From Roseisolibacter agri (GTDB lineage Bacteria; Gemmatimonadota; Gemmatimonadetes; Gemmatimonadales; Gemmatimonadaceae): a stretch of 64,000 nt of DNA. The translations under genes and the position numbers were made by a program. This document shows, one piece after another, positions 53,790-62,472 of the stretch (position 1 is its first letter; the number at the start of each line of letters is the position of its first letter). The stretch covers positions 434,001-498,000 of the forward strand of contig NZ_BRXS01000007.1 of NCBI RefSeq assembly GCF_030159095.1. The letters are read 5' to 3'. The notes beneath the pieces were generated by a model that was not told where the DNA came from, searched no databases, and saw nothing but the letters and a program-made list of their open reading frames with translations.

Positions 53790-56700
53790 ATGGCCCTCCC
53801 GACGCTCGTCGAGGCGATCGAAGCGCTTCCCGCGTTCACCCGCCTCGCCAACACGCTGCCCGGCGCGCGCGCGACCGTCACCGTCGGCGGCCTGCACGGC
53901 TCCAGCGATGCGGTGCTGCTCGCCGCGCTCGCGCGCCGCTTCCCGCAGCGCTTGTTCGTGGTGCTCGCCGCCGGCGTCCCGGAGGCCGAGCGCTGGCTCG
54001 CCGATCTCGACACGCTGCTCGACCGCCCCGCCGAGGGCGGCGCGCCCGTCGCGCTCTATCCGCACCGCGAGGCGTTCGGCGAGGCCGAGCCGCACGCCGA
54101 GGTGGCGGGCGAGCGCGTCGAGACGCTGGAGCGGCTGACGCGCGGCGGCGTGCGCATCCTGCTCACGACGCCGCGTGCGGTGCTGGAGCGCACGCGGCTG
54201 CCGCGCGCGCTGCAGCAGGCGCGCCTCGAGCTGCGGCGCGGCGACGTGTGGCGTCCCGAGGATCTCGCCGCGCACCTCGAGCGCGTGGGCTTCACGCGCG
54301 TCGCCATGGTCGACGACATCGCGCAGTTCTCGGTGCGCGGCGGCATCTTCGACATCTACGGCTTCGGCATGGCGGAGCCCGTGCGCCTCGAGTTCTGGGG
54401 CGACGAGATCTCGGAGCTGCGCCACTTCGACCTGTTCAGCCAGCGCTCCACGCGCGCGGCCGAAGTGGCAGTCGTGCTGCCGGTCGACGGCGCGCTGGCG
54501 GGCGAGGGGACGGAGTTCGAGCGCGTCACCCTCGCCGACCTCTGGACGCCGGACACGCTGCTCTTCGTCGCCGATGGGCTGGACGAGGGCGCGGAGCTCC
54601 AGCGCACGTGGGACGAGGCCGCGCACCATCTGGAGCTCGCGCGCCGACGCGGCGAGGACGTGCCGAAGCGCGAGGCGCTCTTCCTCGAGCCGTCCGAGGC
54701 GCGTGGGCTGCTGAAGGGCTTCGGCACGCTGCGCGAGATCGCGCCCGACAAGGCCGGCGGCGCGACGCCGGAGATCGGCTTCCCGCTCCGCGCGCCGGAC
54801 GCGATCGACCGCGACATCCGCAAGCTGCGCCGTCTCGTGCGCGACGGGATGACGACGCTCATCCTCTGCGACAACGAGGGGCAGGCCGAGCGTCTCGACG
54901 AGCTGCTGGGCGAGAAGGAGGACGACTTCGTCGGACGGCAGCCGTCCCCCGCGGCGCTCGTGATCGGCGTGCTCGGGGGCGGCTTCGTCGTCCCCGCCGG
55001 CGCCGACGCGCTGGGACGCAACGTCCCGGGCCTGCGCGTCCTCACTGACCACGAGATCTTCCGCCGCGACCGGCGCATCCGCCGCGCGCGGCGCTACTCG
55101 GCCGGCACGGCGCTGGACGCCGTCACGGGGCTCAAGCCCGGCGACTTCGTCGTGCACCTGGAGCACGGCGTCGGCATCTACCGCGGCATCGAGACCAAGT
55201 TCGTCGGCACGAACACGATCGAGGTCGCGGTCGTCGAGTACGAGGGCGGCGACAAGCTGAACGTGCCGCTCTACCGCCTCGATCAGATCGAGCGCTATCG
55301 CGCGGCGGGTGACGGTGACGCCGACGCGCCGCCGCCGCGGCTGCACCGCCTGGGCGGCAAGCGCTGGCAGGCGCAGCGCGACAAGACGCGCGCCGCCATC
55401 CAGGAGATGACCGTCGAGCTGCTGGAGCTGTACGCGCGTCGCCGCGTCGCCGCGCGACCACCGCACAATCCCGACGGCGCGTGGCAGCGGCAGCTGGAGT
55501 CGAGCTTCCTCTTCGAGGACACGCCCGACCAGCGCAAGGCGACCGAGGACGTCAAGAAGGACATGGAGAGCGGGCGGCCGATGGACCGCCTGCTCGTCGG
55601 CGACGTGGGCTACGGCAAGACCGAGATCGCCGTGCGCGCCGCGTTCAAGGCGGTACAGAGCGGGCGGCAGGTCGCCGTGCTCGTGCCGACGACGATCCTC
55701 GCCGACCAGCACCACCGCACCTTCAGCGAGCGCTTCGCCGACTTCCCGGTGCGCGTCGAGATGCTGTCGCGCTTCCAGACCGCGAAGGAGCAGGCGGGCG
55801 TCATGAGCGAGCTCGCCGCCGGCAAGGTCGACGTCATCATCGGCACGCATCGCCTGCTCAGCCCCGACATCACGTTCAACGGGCTCGGGCTGATCATCGT
55901 CGACGAGGAGCACCGCTTCGGCGTCAAGCACAAGGAGCGGCTCAAGCAGCTGAAGCTCGAGACCGACGTGCTGACGCTGACGGCGACGCCCATCCCGCGC
56001 ACGTTGCACCAGTCGCTGGCCGGGCTGCGCGACATGACGCTGATGCAGACGGCGCCGCGCGACCGCTCGCCCGTGCTGACCTTCGTCGAGCCCAAGGACG
56101 ACGGGCTGGTGGAGGAAGGGATCGCGCGCGAGCTCGATCGCGGCGGGCAGGTGTTCTACGTCCACAACCGCGTCGAGACCATCGAGGCGGTCGCGGACCA
56201 CCTGCGGCGCATCGTTCCGCGCGCGCGCATCGCCGTCGGCCACGGCCAGATGCGCGAGAAGGACCTCGAGGACGTGATGCACCGGTTCGTGAGCCACGAC
56301 GTGGACATCCTCGTCTCGACGCTGATTGTCGAGACGGGGCTCGACGTGCCGAACGCGAACACGATGTTCGTCAACAACGCGCACCACTTCGGCCTCGCGC
56401 AGCTCTACCAGCTGCGCGGCCGCGTGGGCCGCTCGCACCGCCGCGCCTACTGCTACCTGCTGGTGCCCGACGCGGTGGACGAGGACGCGGAGCGCCGCCT
56501 CTCGGTGCTGGAGCACCACACGGAGCTCGGGGCGGGGTACCGGGTCGCGCTCAAGGACATGGAGCTGCGCGGTGCCGGCAACCTGCTCGGCCCCGAGCAG
56601 AGCGGCTTCGTGCACGCGGTCGGCTTCGACATGTACCTGCGCATGCTCGACGAGACGGTGCGGCGCCTGATCGCCGGCGACGTGGCGCCGCGGCTCGTGC

Positions 56701-57137
56701 CGTCGGACGTCTCGCTCGACCAGGCGGCCTACCTGCCGGACGACTACGTCGTGTCGCAGGAGGCGAAGCTAGACCTCTATCGACGCCTCGGGGCTACAAC
56801 CACGGCGGCGGAGATCGACGCCCTGCGCGACGAGGTGCGCGACCGCTTCGGCGCCCTGCCGCCCCAGGCCGAGGCCTTCTTCGCCACGGCCTACCTCCGG
56901 GTGCTGGGTGGCGCCCTGGGGGTCGAGGGCGTCCTTGTGCGGGGCGACGAGGCCCGGGTAACATTCCGGGATACCGCCGTCCCGCGCATGAAGGCGCTCG
57001 GTGCGGCGTTCCACGACGTGCAGTTCCAGGCCGAGGTCAAGCGCGCCCAGCCCCTGTCGCTCAAGCTCGCGCGACTGGGTGGCGCCGAGATCCTGCCCGG
57101 TCTGGTCCGGGCGCTCCGCAGTCTGGTCCCCGCCTGA
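53790..57137 (+). CDS. mfd: transcription-repair coupling factor
   Basis: 1115-residue Mfd, which removes stalled RNA polymerase and recruits UvrA. N-terminal UvrB-like module (FSVRGGIFDIYGFGMAEPVR), RNA-polymerase-interaction domain near 445-500 (GLKPGDFVVHLEHGVGIYRG), RecG-like translocase with Walker A LLVGDVGYGKTEIAVRAAF (about 603-620), VPTTILADQHHRTF, DEEH-box VDEEHRFGVKHKERLK (about 703), TATPIPRTLHQSL, QVFYVHNRVE and QLRGRVGRSHRRAYCYLL; TRCF C-terminal domain near 960-1060. ATG at 53790. Complements uvrA in the same window. Confidence 0.97.
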   Translation: MALPTLVEAIEALPAFTRLANTLPGARATVTVGGLHGSSDAVLLAALARRFPQRLFVVLAAGVPEAERWLADLDTLLDRPAEGGAPVALYPHREAFGEAEPHAEVAGERVETLERLTRGGVRILLTTPRAVLERTRLPRALQQARLELRRGDVWRPEDLAAHLERVGFTRVAMVDDIAQFSVRGGIFDIYGFGMAEPVRLEFWGDEISELRHFDLFSQRSTRAAEVAVVLPVDGALAGEGTEFERVTLADLWTPDTLLFVADGLDEGAELQRTWDEAAHHLELARRRGEDVPKREALFLEPSEARGLLKGFGTLREIAPDKAGGATPEIGFPLRAPDAIDRDIRKLRRLVRDGMTTLILCDNEGQAERLDELLGEKEDDFVGRQPSPAALVIGVLGGGFVVPAGADALGRNVPGLRVLTDHEIFRRDRRIRRARRYSAGTALDAVTGLKPGDFVVHLEHGVGIYRGIETKFVGTNTIEVAVVEYEGGDKLNVPLYRLDQIERYRAAGDGDADAPPPRLHRLGGKRWQAQRDKTRAAIQEMTVELLELYARRRVAARPPHNPDGAWQRQLESSFLFEDTPDQRKATEDVKKDMESGRPMDRLLVGDVGYGKTEIAVRAAFKAVQSGRQVAVLVPTTILADQHHRTFSERFADFPVRVEMLSRFQTAKEQAGVMSELAAGKVDVIIGTHRLLSPDITFNGLGLIIVDEEHRFGVKHKERLKQLKLETDVLTLTATPIPRTLHQSLAGLRDMTLMQTAPRDRSPVLTFVEPKDDGLVEEGIARELDRGGQVFYVHNRVETIEAVADHLRRIVPRARIAVGHGQMREKDLEDVMHRFVSHDVDILVSTLIVETGLDVPNANTMFVNNAHHFGLAQLYQLRGRVGRSHRRAYCYLLVPDAVDEDAERRLSVLEHHTELGAGYRVALKDMELRGAGNLLGPEQSGFVHAVGFDMYLRMLDETVRRLIAGDVAPRLVPSDVSLDQAAYLPDDYVVSQEAKLDLYRRLGATTTAAEIDALRDEVRDRFGALPPQAEAFFATAYLRVLGGALGVEGVLVRGDEARVTFRDTAVPRMKALGAAFHDVQFQAEVKRAQPLSLKLARLGGAEILPGLVRALRSLVPA

Positions 57138-57264
57138 CGCTCGCGGGTCGCTGGTCCTCGCCGCGAAGTCGTCGGCCCTGCGGGGCGGTGACGCCGCGGC
57201 GATGCGTGCGTCCTGCCCGGCGGCCTCCCGCCTCACGCCCCTCCACCGTACACCCCCGCTGTCC

Positions 57265-58779
57265 ATGAAACGCCAGGGTCTCTTCGTCCTCGCCGCCGCC
57301 GCTGGCCTCGCCGCGTGCGACGGCTTCAAGGAGGCGATGACCGCGCACGTCGATACCGTCGCGAAGGCCGGCTCGCAGGAGCTCTCGGTCGAGCGCCTCG
57401 GGCAGCTGATGGGGCGCTCGCCCCAGATCCCGCTCCAGCGCGACGTGGCGAAGAACCTCGCGTCCCTCTGGGTCGACTACCAGCTGCTCGGCACCGCCGC
57501 GGCGGCCGGCGACTCGCTCGCCGACCAGAAGACCATCGACGACGCGGTCTGGGCCGTCGTGGCGCAGGAGCGCATCCGCAAGCTCGGCGAGCAGGTGCTC
57601 GCGAACGTCCAGTCCGACACGTCGAACGTCTCGACGCGCTACGCCAACGGCGAGCTCCTCGCGGCACGCCACATCCTGGTCGGCTTCTCGAACCAGCCGC
57701 CCCAGCCGAACCAGCAGGTGCCGCAGGCGGTCAAGGACTCCGCCCGCCGCAAGGCCGAGGCGATCCGTGGCCAGGTGACGGCCGCCAACTTCCAGGAGCT
57801 GGCGCGCAAGAACAGCACGGATGCCGGCTCGGCCGCCAACGGCGGCTCGCTCGGGATCTTCCCGAAGGGCGCCATGGTGCAGCCGTTCGAGCGTGCGCTC
57901 GTCGCGCTGCAGCCGGGTCAGGTCTCCGGCCTCGTCGAGACGCCGTTCGGCTACCACATCATCTACCGCCCGACGTTCGCCGAGGTCGCGCCGCAGTTCA
58001 CGCAGGCGGTGGGGCAGCGCACGCGCCAGGTCGCGGAGAGCACCTACCTCGCCAAGCTCGAGACGGACGCGAAGGTCGAGGTGAAGGCCGATGCGCCGCT
58101 CTGGACCAAGGCGATCGCGCAGGACGTGGACGGCCACAAGGACGACGACAAGGTCCTCGCGACGTCGTCGGCCGGCGACCTGAAGGCGAGCCGTGTGGCG
58201 CGCTGGATCGGCGCCCTGCCCATGGGCCCGCAGCTCCGCACGCAGATCCAGCAGGCGCCGGACTCGGTCATCAAGGTCTTCGTCAAGCAGCTGGCGCGGA
58301 ACGAGGTCCTGCTCAAGCAGGCCGACAGCGCGAAGATCCAGCTCGACACGACCGAGCTCGCGAACCTCCGCAAGTCGTTCGTCGGCGCGGTCACGAACAT
58401 GTGGAGCGGGCTGGGCGTCGCGCCTGCCGCGCTCAACGACAGCGCCAAGAGCAAGGCCGACAAGGAGCGCCTCGCCGCCACGCGCGTCGAGACCTACCTC
58501 GACCGCCTCACGCAGCAGCAGGCGCAGTTCATCGAGGTGCCGGCACCCATCGAGGCCGCGCTCCGCAGCAAGTACGACTTCGAGCTGAACGACAAGGGCC
58601 TCGATCGCGCGCTCGAGCGCGCCGCGCAGGTCCGCGCGTCGGCCGACTCGGCGCGCGCGGCCGGCCAGCCGGCGACGGCCGTCCCGATGCCGGGCGCTCC
58701 GGGCGCCGCGGCGCCGGGTGCCGCGCCGGGCGGTGCCGCGCCGGCGGCTCCGGCTCCGGGCGCCCCGCAGCGCCCCTGA
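57265..58779 (+). CDS. PPIC-type peptidyl-prolyl isomerase lipoprotein
   Basis: 504 residues. Lipobox LAAC (Cys18). One parvulin domain (about 133-235): LLAARHILVGFSNQP, NFQELARKNSTDAGSAANGG, SLGIFPKGAMVQPFERALVA, LVETPFGYHIIYRPTF. A helical C-terminal region and an Ala/Pro/Gly-rich tail follow (PGAPGAAAPGAAPGG). A PrsA-like periplasmic foldase role is inferred. ATG at 57265. Followed by a terminator and then SurA. Confidence 0.88.
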   Translation: MKRQGLFVLAAAAGLAACDGFKEAMTAHVDTVAKAGSQELSVERLGQLMGRSPQIPLQRDVAKNLASLWVDYQLLGTAAAAGDSLADQKTIDDAVWAVVAQERIRKLGEQVLANVQSDTSNVSTRYANGELLAARHILVGFSNQPPQPNQQVPQAVKDSARRKAEAIRGQVTAANFQELARKNSTDAGSAANGGSLGIFPKGAMVQPFERALVALQPGQVSGLVETPFGYHIIYRPTFAEVAPQFTQAVGQRTRQVAESTYLAKLETDAKVEVKADAPLWTKAIAQDVDGHKDDDKVLATSSAGDLKASRVARWIGALPMGPQLRTQIQQAPDSVIKVFVKQLARNEVLLKQADSAKIQLDTTELANLRKSFVGAVTNMWSGLGVAPAALNDSAKSKADKERLAATRVETYLDRLTQQQAQFIEVPAPIEAALRSKYDFELNDKGLDRALERAAQVRASADSARAAGQPATAVPMPGAPGAAAPGAAPGGAAPAAPAPGAPQRP

Positions 58780-58813
58780 GTCACGCCAGTCGCCGGCCGT
58801 TCGCGGCCGTCGC

Positions 58814-58847
58814 AGAGGGGTGGGCGCCACGCGGCGCCCACCCCTCT
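58814..58847 (+). terminator. hairpin terminator between the two foldase genes
   Basis: Perfect 15-bp stem (agaggggtgggcgcc with ggcgcccacccctct), ACGC loop. No T-tract beyond CTCTCGC. Confidence 0.78.
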
Positions 58848-58945
58848 CGCGCGCCGTGAGCGCCGCCGTTACCTCTCGACGTGTCGTCCGGGGTCCTGCC
58901 CGGGCGTCCGCGGACCTCGCCCTGCCCGTTCGGGTACCCAAGCCT

Positions 58946-60397
58946 ATGCGTCACCTACCGTTCCGGCTTCCCGCCCGCCGTGTCGCCGCGCCGCTCCTGG
59001 CGGCGCTGCTCGGCGTGGCCGGCGTCGCATCCGCGCAGACCGCGCCCACGGCGCCCTCGCAGCCGCCTGCCCAGCCGGCGGCCCAGCCGGCCGCCCAGCC
59101 CGCGCCGGTGACGACGGTCGCCGCGTCCGATCCGCAGCTCGACGTCGATCGCGTCGTCGCCATCGTCGGCACGACCCCGATCCTCTACAGCGAGCTGCTG
59201 GACGAGGTGAACATGCGCCGCGCGCGCGGCATGCAGCTGCCCACCGATCCCGCCGAGCGGCTCAAGTTCGAGCGGGACGTGCTGAATGAGATGATCGACG
59301 CCGAGCTGCTCGTGCAGAAGGCGAACGACGAGAAGGTCGAGCTGCAGGACGACGACCTGAATCGCACCGTTGATCGGCAGCTCCAGCAGGTCCGCGCGCA
59401 GTTCCGCAGCGAGGAGGAGTACCGCTCCGAGCTGCGGCGCGCGGGCTTCGGCACGCCCGAGGACTACCGTCGTCGCCAGATGGAGCTGCTGCGCCGCAAC
59501 GAGCTGCAGCGCGAGGTCGTGCAGAAGCTCCGCCGCGAGCAGAAGCTGGCGCCGTCGCCCGTGAGCGATCAGGAGCTCAACGAGGCCTACGAGCAGAGCC
59601 GCTCGACCATCCCGAAGCGCGAGGCGCAGATCGGCTTCCGCCAGATCGTCGTCGCCAACAAGCCGACGCCCGCCGCCAAGAAGGCCGCGCGCGCGAAGGC
59701 CGAGTCGCTGCTCGTGGAGATCGTGAAGGGCGGCAACTTCGAGCAGATCGCCAAGCGTGAGTCGATGGACCCCGGCTCCAAGGAGCAGGGCGGCGACCTC
59801 GGTTGGAACCGCCGCGGCACGATGGTCAAGGAGTTCGACGAGATGATGTTCGCGCTGCCGGTCGGCCGCGTGAGCCCCATCGTCGAGACGTCGTTCGGCT
59901 ACCACATCATCCGCGTCGACCGCGCGCAGCCGGCCGAGGTGAAGGCGCGCCACATCCTCATCCGTCCGCAGCTCGACTCGGGCGGCGTGCAGCGCGCGAA
60001 GCTCGAGGCGGACAGCGTCCGCGCCGCGCTCGAGAAGGGCGCCGACTTCGATTCGCTCTCGGCGAAGCACCACGACGTCGTCGAGAACGGCTCGCTGCCC
60101 GAGTTTCCGCGCGACTCGCTGCCGCCGGCGTACGCCGCGGCCATCGGCAACGCGGGCGTCAACGCGCTCGTCGGCCCGTTCGCGATCGACGACCCGGCCA
60201 ACAAGACGCAGAAGTTCGTCGTCCTGAAGGTCACGATGGCGGTGCCGGCCGGCGAGTATCCCGAGGCGACGGTCAAGCAGCGCCTGCGCGAGCAGGTCAG
60301 CGAGGCGAAGACGGTCCGCAAGCTGATCGACAACCTGAAGAAGGCGACCTACGTCTCCATCCGGCTGGAGGAGCAGCCCCGGACGGCGTCCAAGTGA
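58946..60397 (+). CDS. surA: SurA-like periplasmic chaperone/prolyl isomerase
   Basis: 483 residues. Signal peptide (LLGVAGVASA), Pro/Ala/Gln-rich linker, SurA_N domain (VDRVVAIVGTTPILYSELLD, RDVLNEMIDAELLVQKANDE, ELRRAGFGTPEDYRRRQMEL) and two parvulin domains (first: QIGFRQIVVANKPTP to SFGYHIIRVDRAQ; second: VKARHILIRPQLDSGGVQRA to FVVLKVTM). Two PPIC domains and the N-terminal core identify SurA, which delivers outer-membrane proteins such as the TonB receptor to the BAM complex. pdxA follows 27 bases later, as in many Gram-negative genomes. Confidence 0.92.
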   Translation: MRHLPFRLPARRVAAPLLAALLGVAGVASAQTAPTAPSQPPAQPAAQPAAQPAPVTTVAASDPQLDVDRVVAIVGTTPILYSELLDEVNMRRARGMQLPTDPAERLKFERDVLNEMIDAELLVQKANDEKVELQDDDLNRTVDRQLQQVRAQFRSEEEYRSELRRAGFGTPEDYRRRQMELLRRNELQREVVQKLRREQKLAPSPVSDQELNEAYEQSRSTIPKREAQIGFRQIVVANKPTPAAKKAARAKAESLLVEIVKGGNFEQIAKRESMDPGSKEQGGDLGWNRRGTMVKEFDEMMFALPVGRVSPIVETSFGYHIIRVDRAQPAEVKARHILIRPQLDSGGVQRAKLEADSVRAALEKGADFDSLSAKHHDVVENGSLPEFPRDSLPPAYAAAIGNAGVNALVGPFAIDDPANKTQKFVVLKVTMAVPAGEYPEATVKQRLREQVSEAKTVRKLIDNLKKATYVSIRLEEQPRTASK

Positions 60398-60424
60398 GCG
60401 CCGGCCGCGATCGCTGACGGTCGC

Positions 60425-61339
60425 ATGACGACGCGCCTCGCCGTCACCCTCGGTGACCCTCGGGGCATCGGTCCCGAGCTCGTCGCCAGGACGCTCGGGA
60501 CCGACGTCGTTCCGGGCGACGTGTCGCTCGTTCTGGTCGGCCCGTCCGGCACGGGCGTCGACGTCGACGTCGACGTGGGCGCCTGGGATCCGCGCGACGG
60601 CGCGGCGGGCGCTGGTCGCCTCGCGGGCCGCGCGATCGAGGCCGCGGTCCGATTGGCCCAGCAGGGCGCGGTGCAGGGCATCGTGACCGCGCCGCTCGAC
60701 AAGGCGGCGCTGCACGCCGGCGGCTACGACTTCCCTGGCCACACCGAGATGCTGGGCGCGCTCACGGGGACCGAGCCGGCGATGATGCTCGCCGCCACGC
60801 GCCCGAGCGTCGCGGGCGGTACGCCGCTGCGTGTTGTGCTCGCGACCACGCACGTCGCGCTGCGCGACGTCCCCCGTCTGCTCACGGCGGAGACGATCGC
60901 GCACGCCGCCGCGCTCACGCGCGACCACCTGCAGCGGTGGTTCGGCATCGCGGAGCCGCGCATCGCGCTCTGTGCGATGAACCCGCACGCGGGCGACGGC
61001 GGCCGGTTCGGACGCGAGGACGACGAGCTGCTGGCGCCCGCGGCGCGCGCCGCCGGCCTGGCCGGGCCGCTGCCGGCCGACACGGTGTTCGTGCGGGCGA
61101 TGCGCGGCGCGTTCGACGCCGTCATCGCGCCGTACCACGACGTCGGCATGACCGCGATCAAGGTCGCCGCCTTCGGCAGCGCCGTGAACGTGACGCTCGG
61201 CCTTCCGTTCCCGCGGACCTCGCCGGACCACGGCACCGCTCTGGACATCGCGGGGCAGGGTATCGCCGATCCGTCCAGCTTTCACGAGGCCATGCGGCTG
61301 TGCGCCACGCTGGCGGCGCGCGAGGCGGCGGTCGCGTGA
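60425..61339 (+). CDS. pdxA: 4-hydroxythreonine-4-phosphate dehydrogenase
   Basis: 304-residue PdxA of pyridoxal phosphate synthesis. LAVTLGDPRGIGPELVARTL, GIVTAPLDKAALHAGGYDFP with GHTEML (metal His), VVLATTHVALRDVP (metal His), LNPH-like AMNPHAGDGGRFGREDDE, IAPYHDVGMTAIKV (metal His), FPRTSPDHGTALDIAGQGIA and PSSFHEAM are the family markers. Follows surA; the stop overlaps a GTG (61336) that could start the next gene. Confidence 0.94.
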   Translation: MTTRLAVTLGDPRGIGPELVARTLGTDVVPGDVSLVLVGPSGTGVDVDVDVGAWDPRDGAAGAGRLAGRAIEAAVRLAQQGAVQGIVTAPLDKAALHAGGYDFPGHTEMLGALTGTEPAMMLAATRPSVAGGTPLRVVLATTHVALRDVPRLLTAETIAHAAALTRDHLQRWFGIAEPRIALCAMNPHAGDGGRFGREDDELLAPAARAAGLAGPLPADTVFVRAMRGAFDAVIAPYHDVGMTAIKVAAFGSAVNVTLGLPFPRTSPDHGTALDIAGQGIADPSSFHEAMRLCATLAAREAAVA

Positions 61340-61413
61340 CGCGCACCGCGGACGCCGGCGTGGGCGCACGCGCGCCGGAGTGCGCCCACCTGCGGGCCGC
61401 GGCCACGGGCGGC

Positions 61414-62343
61414 ATGGATGCGCACGCGCACGCGCATCACGATGGGCACGACCACGCGCACGACCACGGACACGATCACGCCCATGCGACGTCCACGCGC
61501 GCGCTGCGCTGGGCGCTCGTGCTCACGGCCGTGCTGCTGGTCGCCGAGGTGGTGGGCGGCATCGTGTCCAACTCGTTGGCGCTGCTCGCGGACGCGGGGC
61601 ACATGCTGACGGACGTCGGCGCGCTGGGCCTCTCGCTCTTCGTCGCCTGGTTCAGCCGGCAGCCATCGTCGCCGAGCAAGACGTACGGCTATCTGCGCTG
61701 GGAGATCCTGGCGGCCTTCCTCAATGGCGCGGCGCTGCTGCTGATCTCCGCGCTGATCGTCTGGGAGGCGATCGGCCGCTTCCGATCGCCCGAGCCGCTG
61801 GCCGCCGGCACGATGCTCGGCGTCGCGATCGCCGGCCTCGCGGTCAACGTCGCCAGCGCGTGGATGCTGCACGGCAGCGCGCACACGAGCCTGAATGTCC
61901 GCGGCGCGTATCTCCACGTGCTGGGCGACCTGCTGGGCTCCGTCGGGACCGTGGCGGCCGCGCTCATCGTGCGGTCGACGGGATGGCTTGCCGCCGACCC
62001 GCTGGTGTCGATCCTCACGACGGTGCTCATCGTGCGCGGCGCGTGGCGTCTGGTGCACGAGAGCGTCGACGTGCTGCTCGAAGGCGTGCCGCCGCACATC
62101 TCGCTCGCGGCCGTGCGCGGCCGGCTCGAGTCCGTCGTCGGCGTCGAGAGCGTCCACGACCTGCACGTCTGGAGCGTGACGTCGGGGCTCGTGGCGATGA
62201 GCGCCCACGCGGTCGTGCCGGAGCTGGAGCGCCAGCAGCCTGCCCTGGAGGCGATGCACGCGGCGATGGCGGAGCTGGGGATCCGGCACGTCACCGTGCA
62301 GCTGGAGCGGCAGACCATCGAGCCCTGCGCGCCGCCCGTCTGA
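61414..62343 (+). CDS. CDF-family zinc/divalent-metal exporter
   Basis: 309 residues with the ATG at 61414; an upstream GTG at 61336 overlapping the pdxA stop would add 26 residues. A His/Asp-rich N-terminus (HAHAHHDGHDHAHDHG) precedes six helices. Transport site residues: LLADAGHMLTDVGAL (His-x3-Asp) and LHVLGDLLGSVG (His-x3-Asp). The C-terminal cytosolic domain includes VHDLHVWSVTSGLVAMSAH and LGIRHVTVQLE. ZitB/CzcD-type antiporter for zinc or cobalt export. Linked to pdxA by spacing. Confidence 0.93.
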   Translation: MDAHAHAHHDGHDHAHDHGHDHAHATSTRALRWALVLTAVLLVAEVVGGIVSNSLALLADAGHMLTDVGALGLSLFVAWFSRQPSSPSKTYGYLRWEILAAFLNGAALLLISALIVWEAIGRFRSPEPLAAGTMLGVAIAGLAVNVASAWMLHGSAHTSLNVRGAYLHVLGDLLGSVGTVAAALIVRSTGWLAADPLVSILTTVLIVRGAWRLVHESVDVLLEGVPPHISLAAVRGRLESVVGVESVHDLHVWSVTSGLVAMSAHAVVPELERQQPALEAMHAAMAELGIRHVTVQLERQTIEPCAPPV

Positions 62344-62353
62344 GGCGCGACGG

Positions 62354-62369
62354 GTGCCCTTCGGGGCAC
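62354..62369 (+). terminator. short TTCG-loop hairpin after CDF gene
   Basis: 6-bp stem GTGCCC/GGGCAC with TTCG tetraloop, 11 bases after the stop. No T-tract, so termination is uncertain. Confidence 0.45.
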
Positions 62370-62472
62370 GGCGGGCGTGACCCGCGCCCGCGATCGTGCG
62401 TCGAGTGCGCGTAGCCGCCGCGTGCGCCCGGGTGGGCGAGCGGGGTCCCGCCCTCCCGAGCCGCCGTCGCCC

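Noticed and set aside
52704-56615. Very long open frame on the minus strand opposite mfd (about 1300 codons)
   Set aside because: It is antisense to a clearly recognisable Mfd, is rich in Arg, His, Val and Leu as expected for the complement of high-GC codons, and has no known motif.
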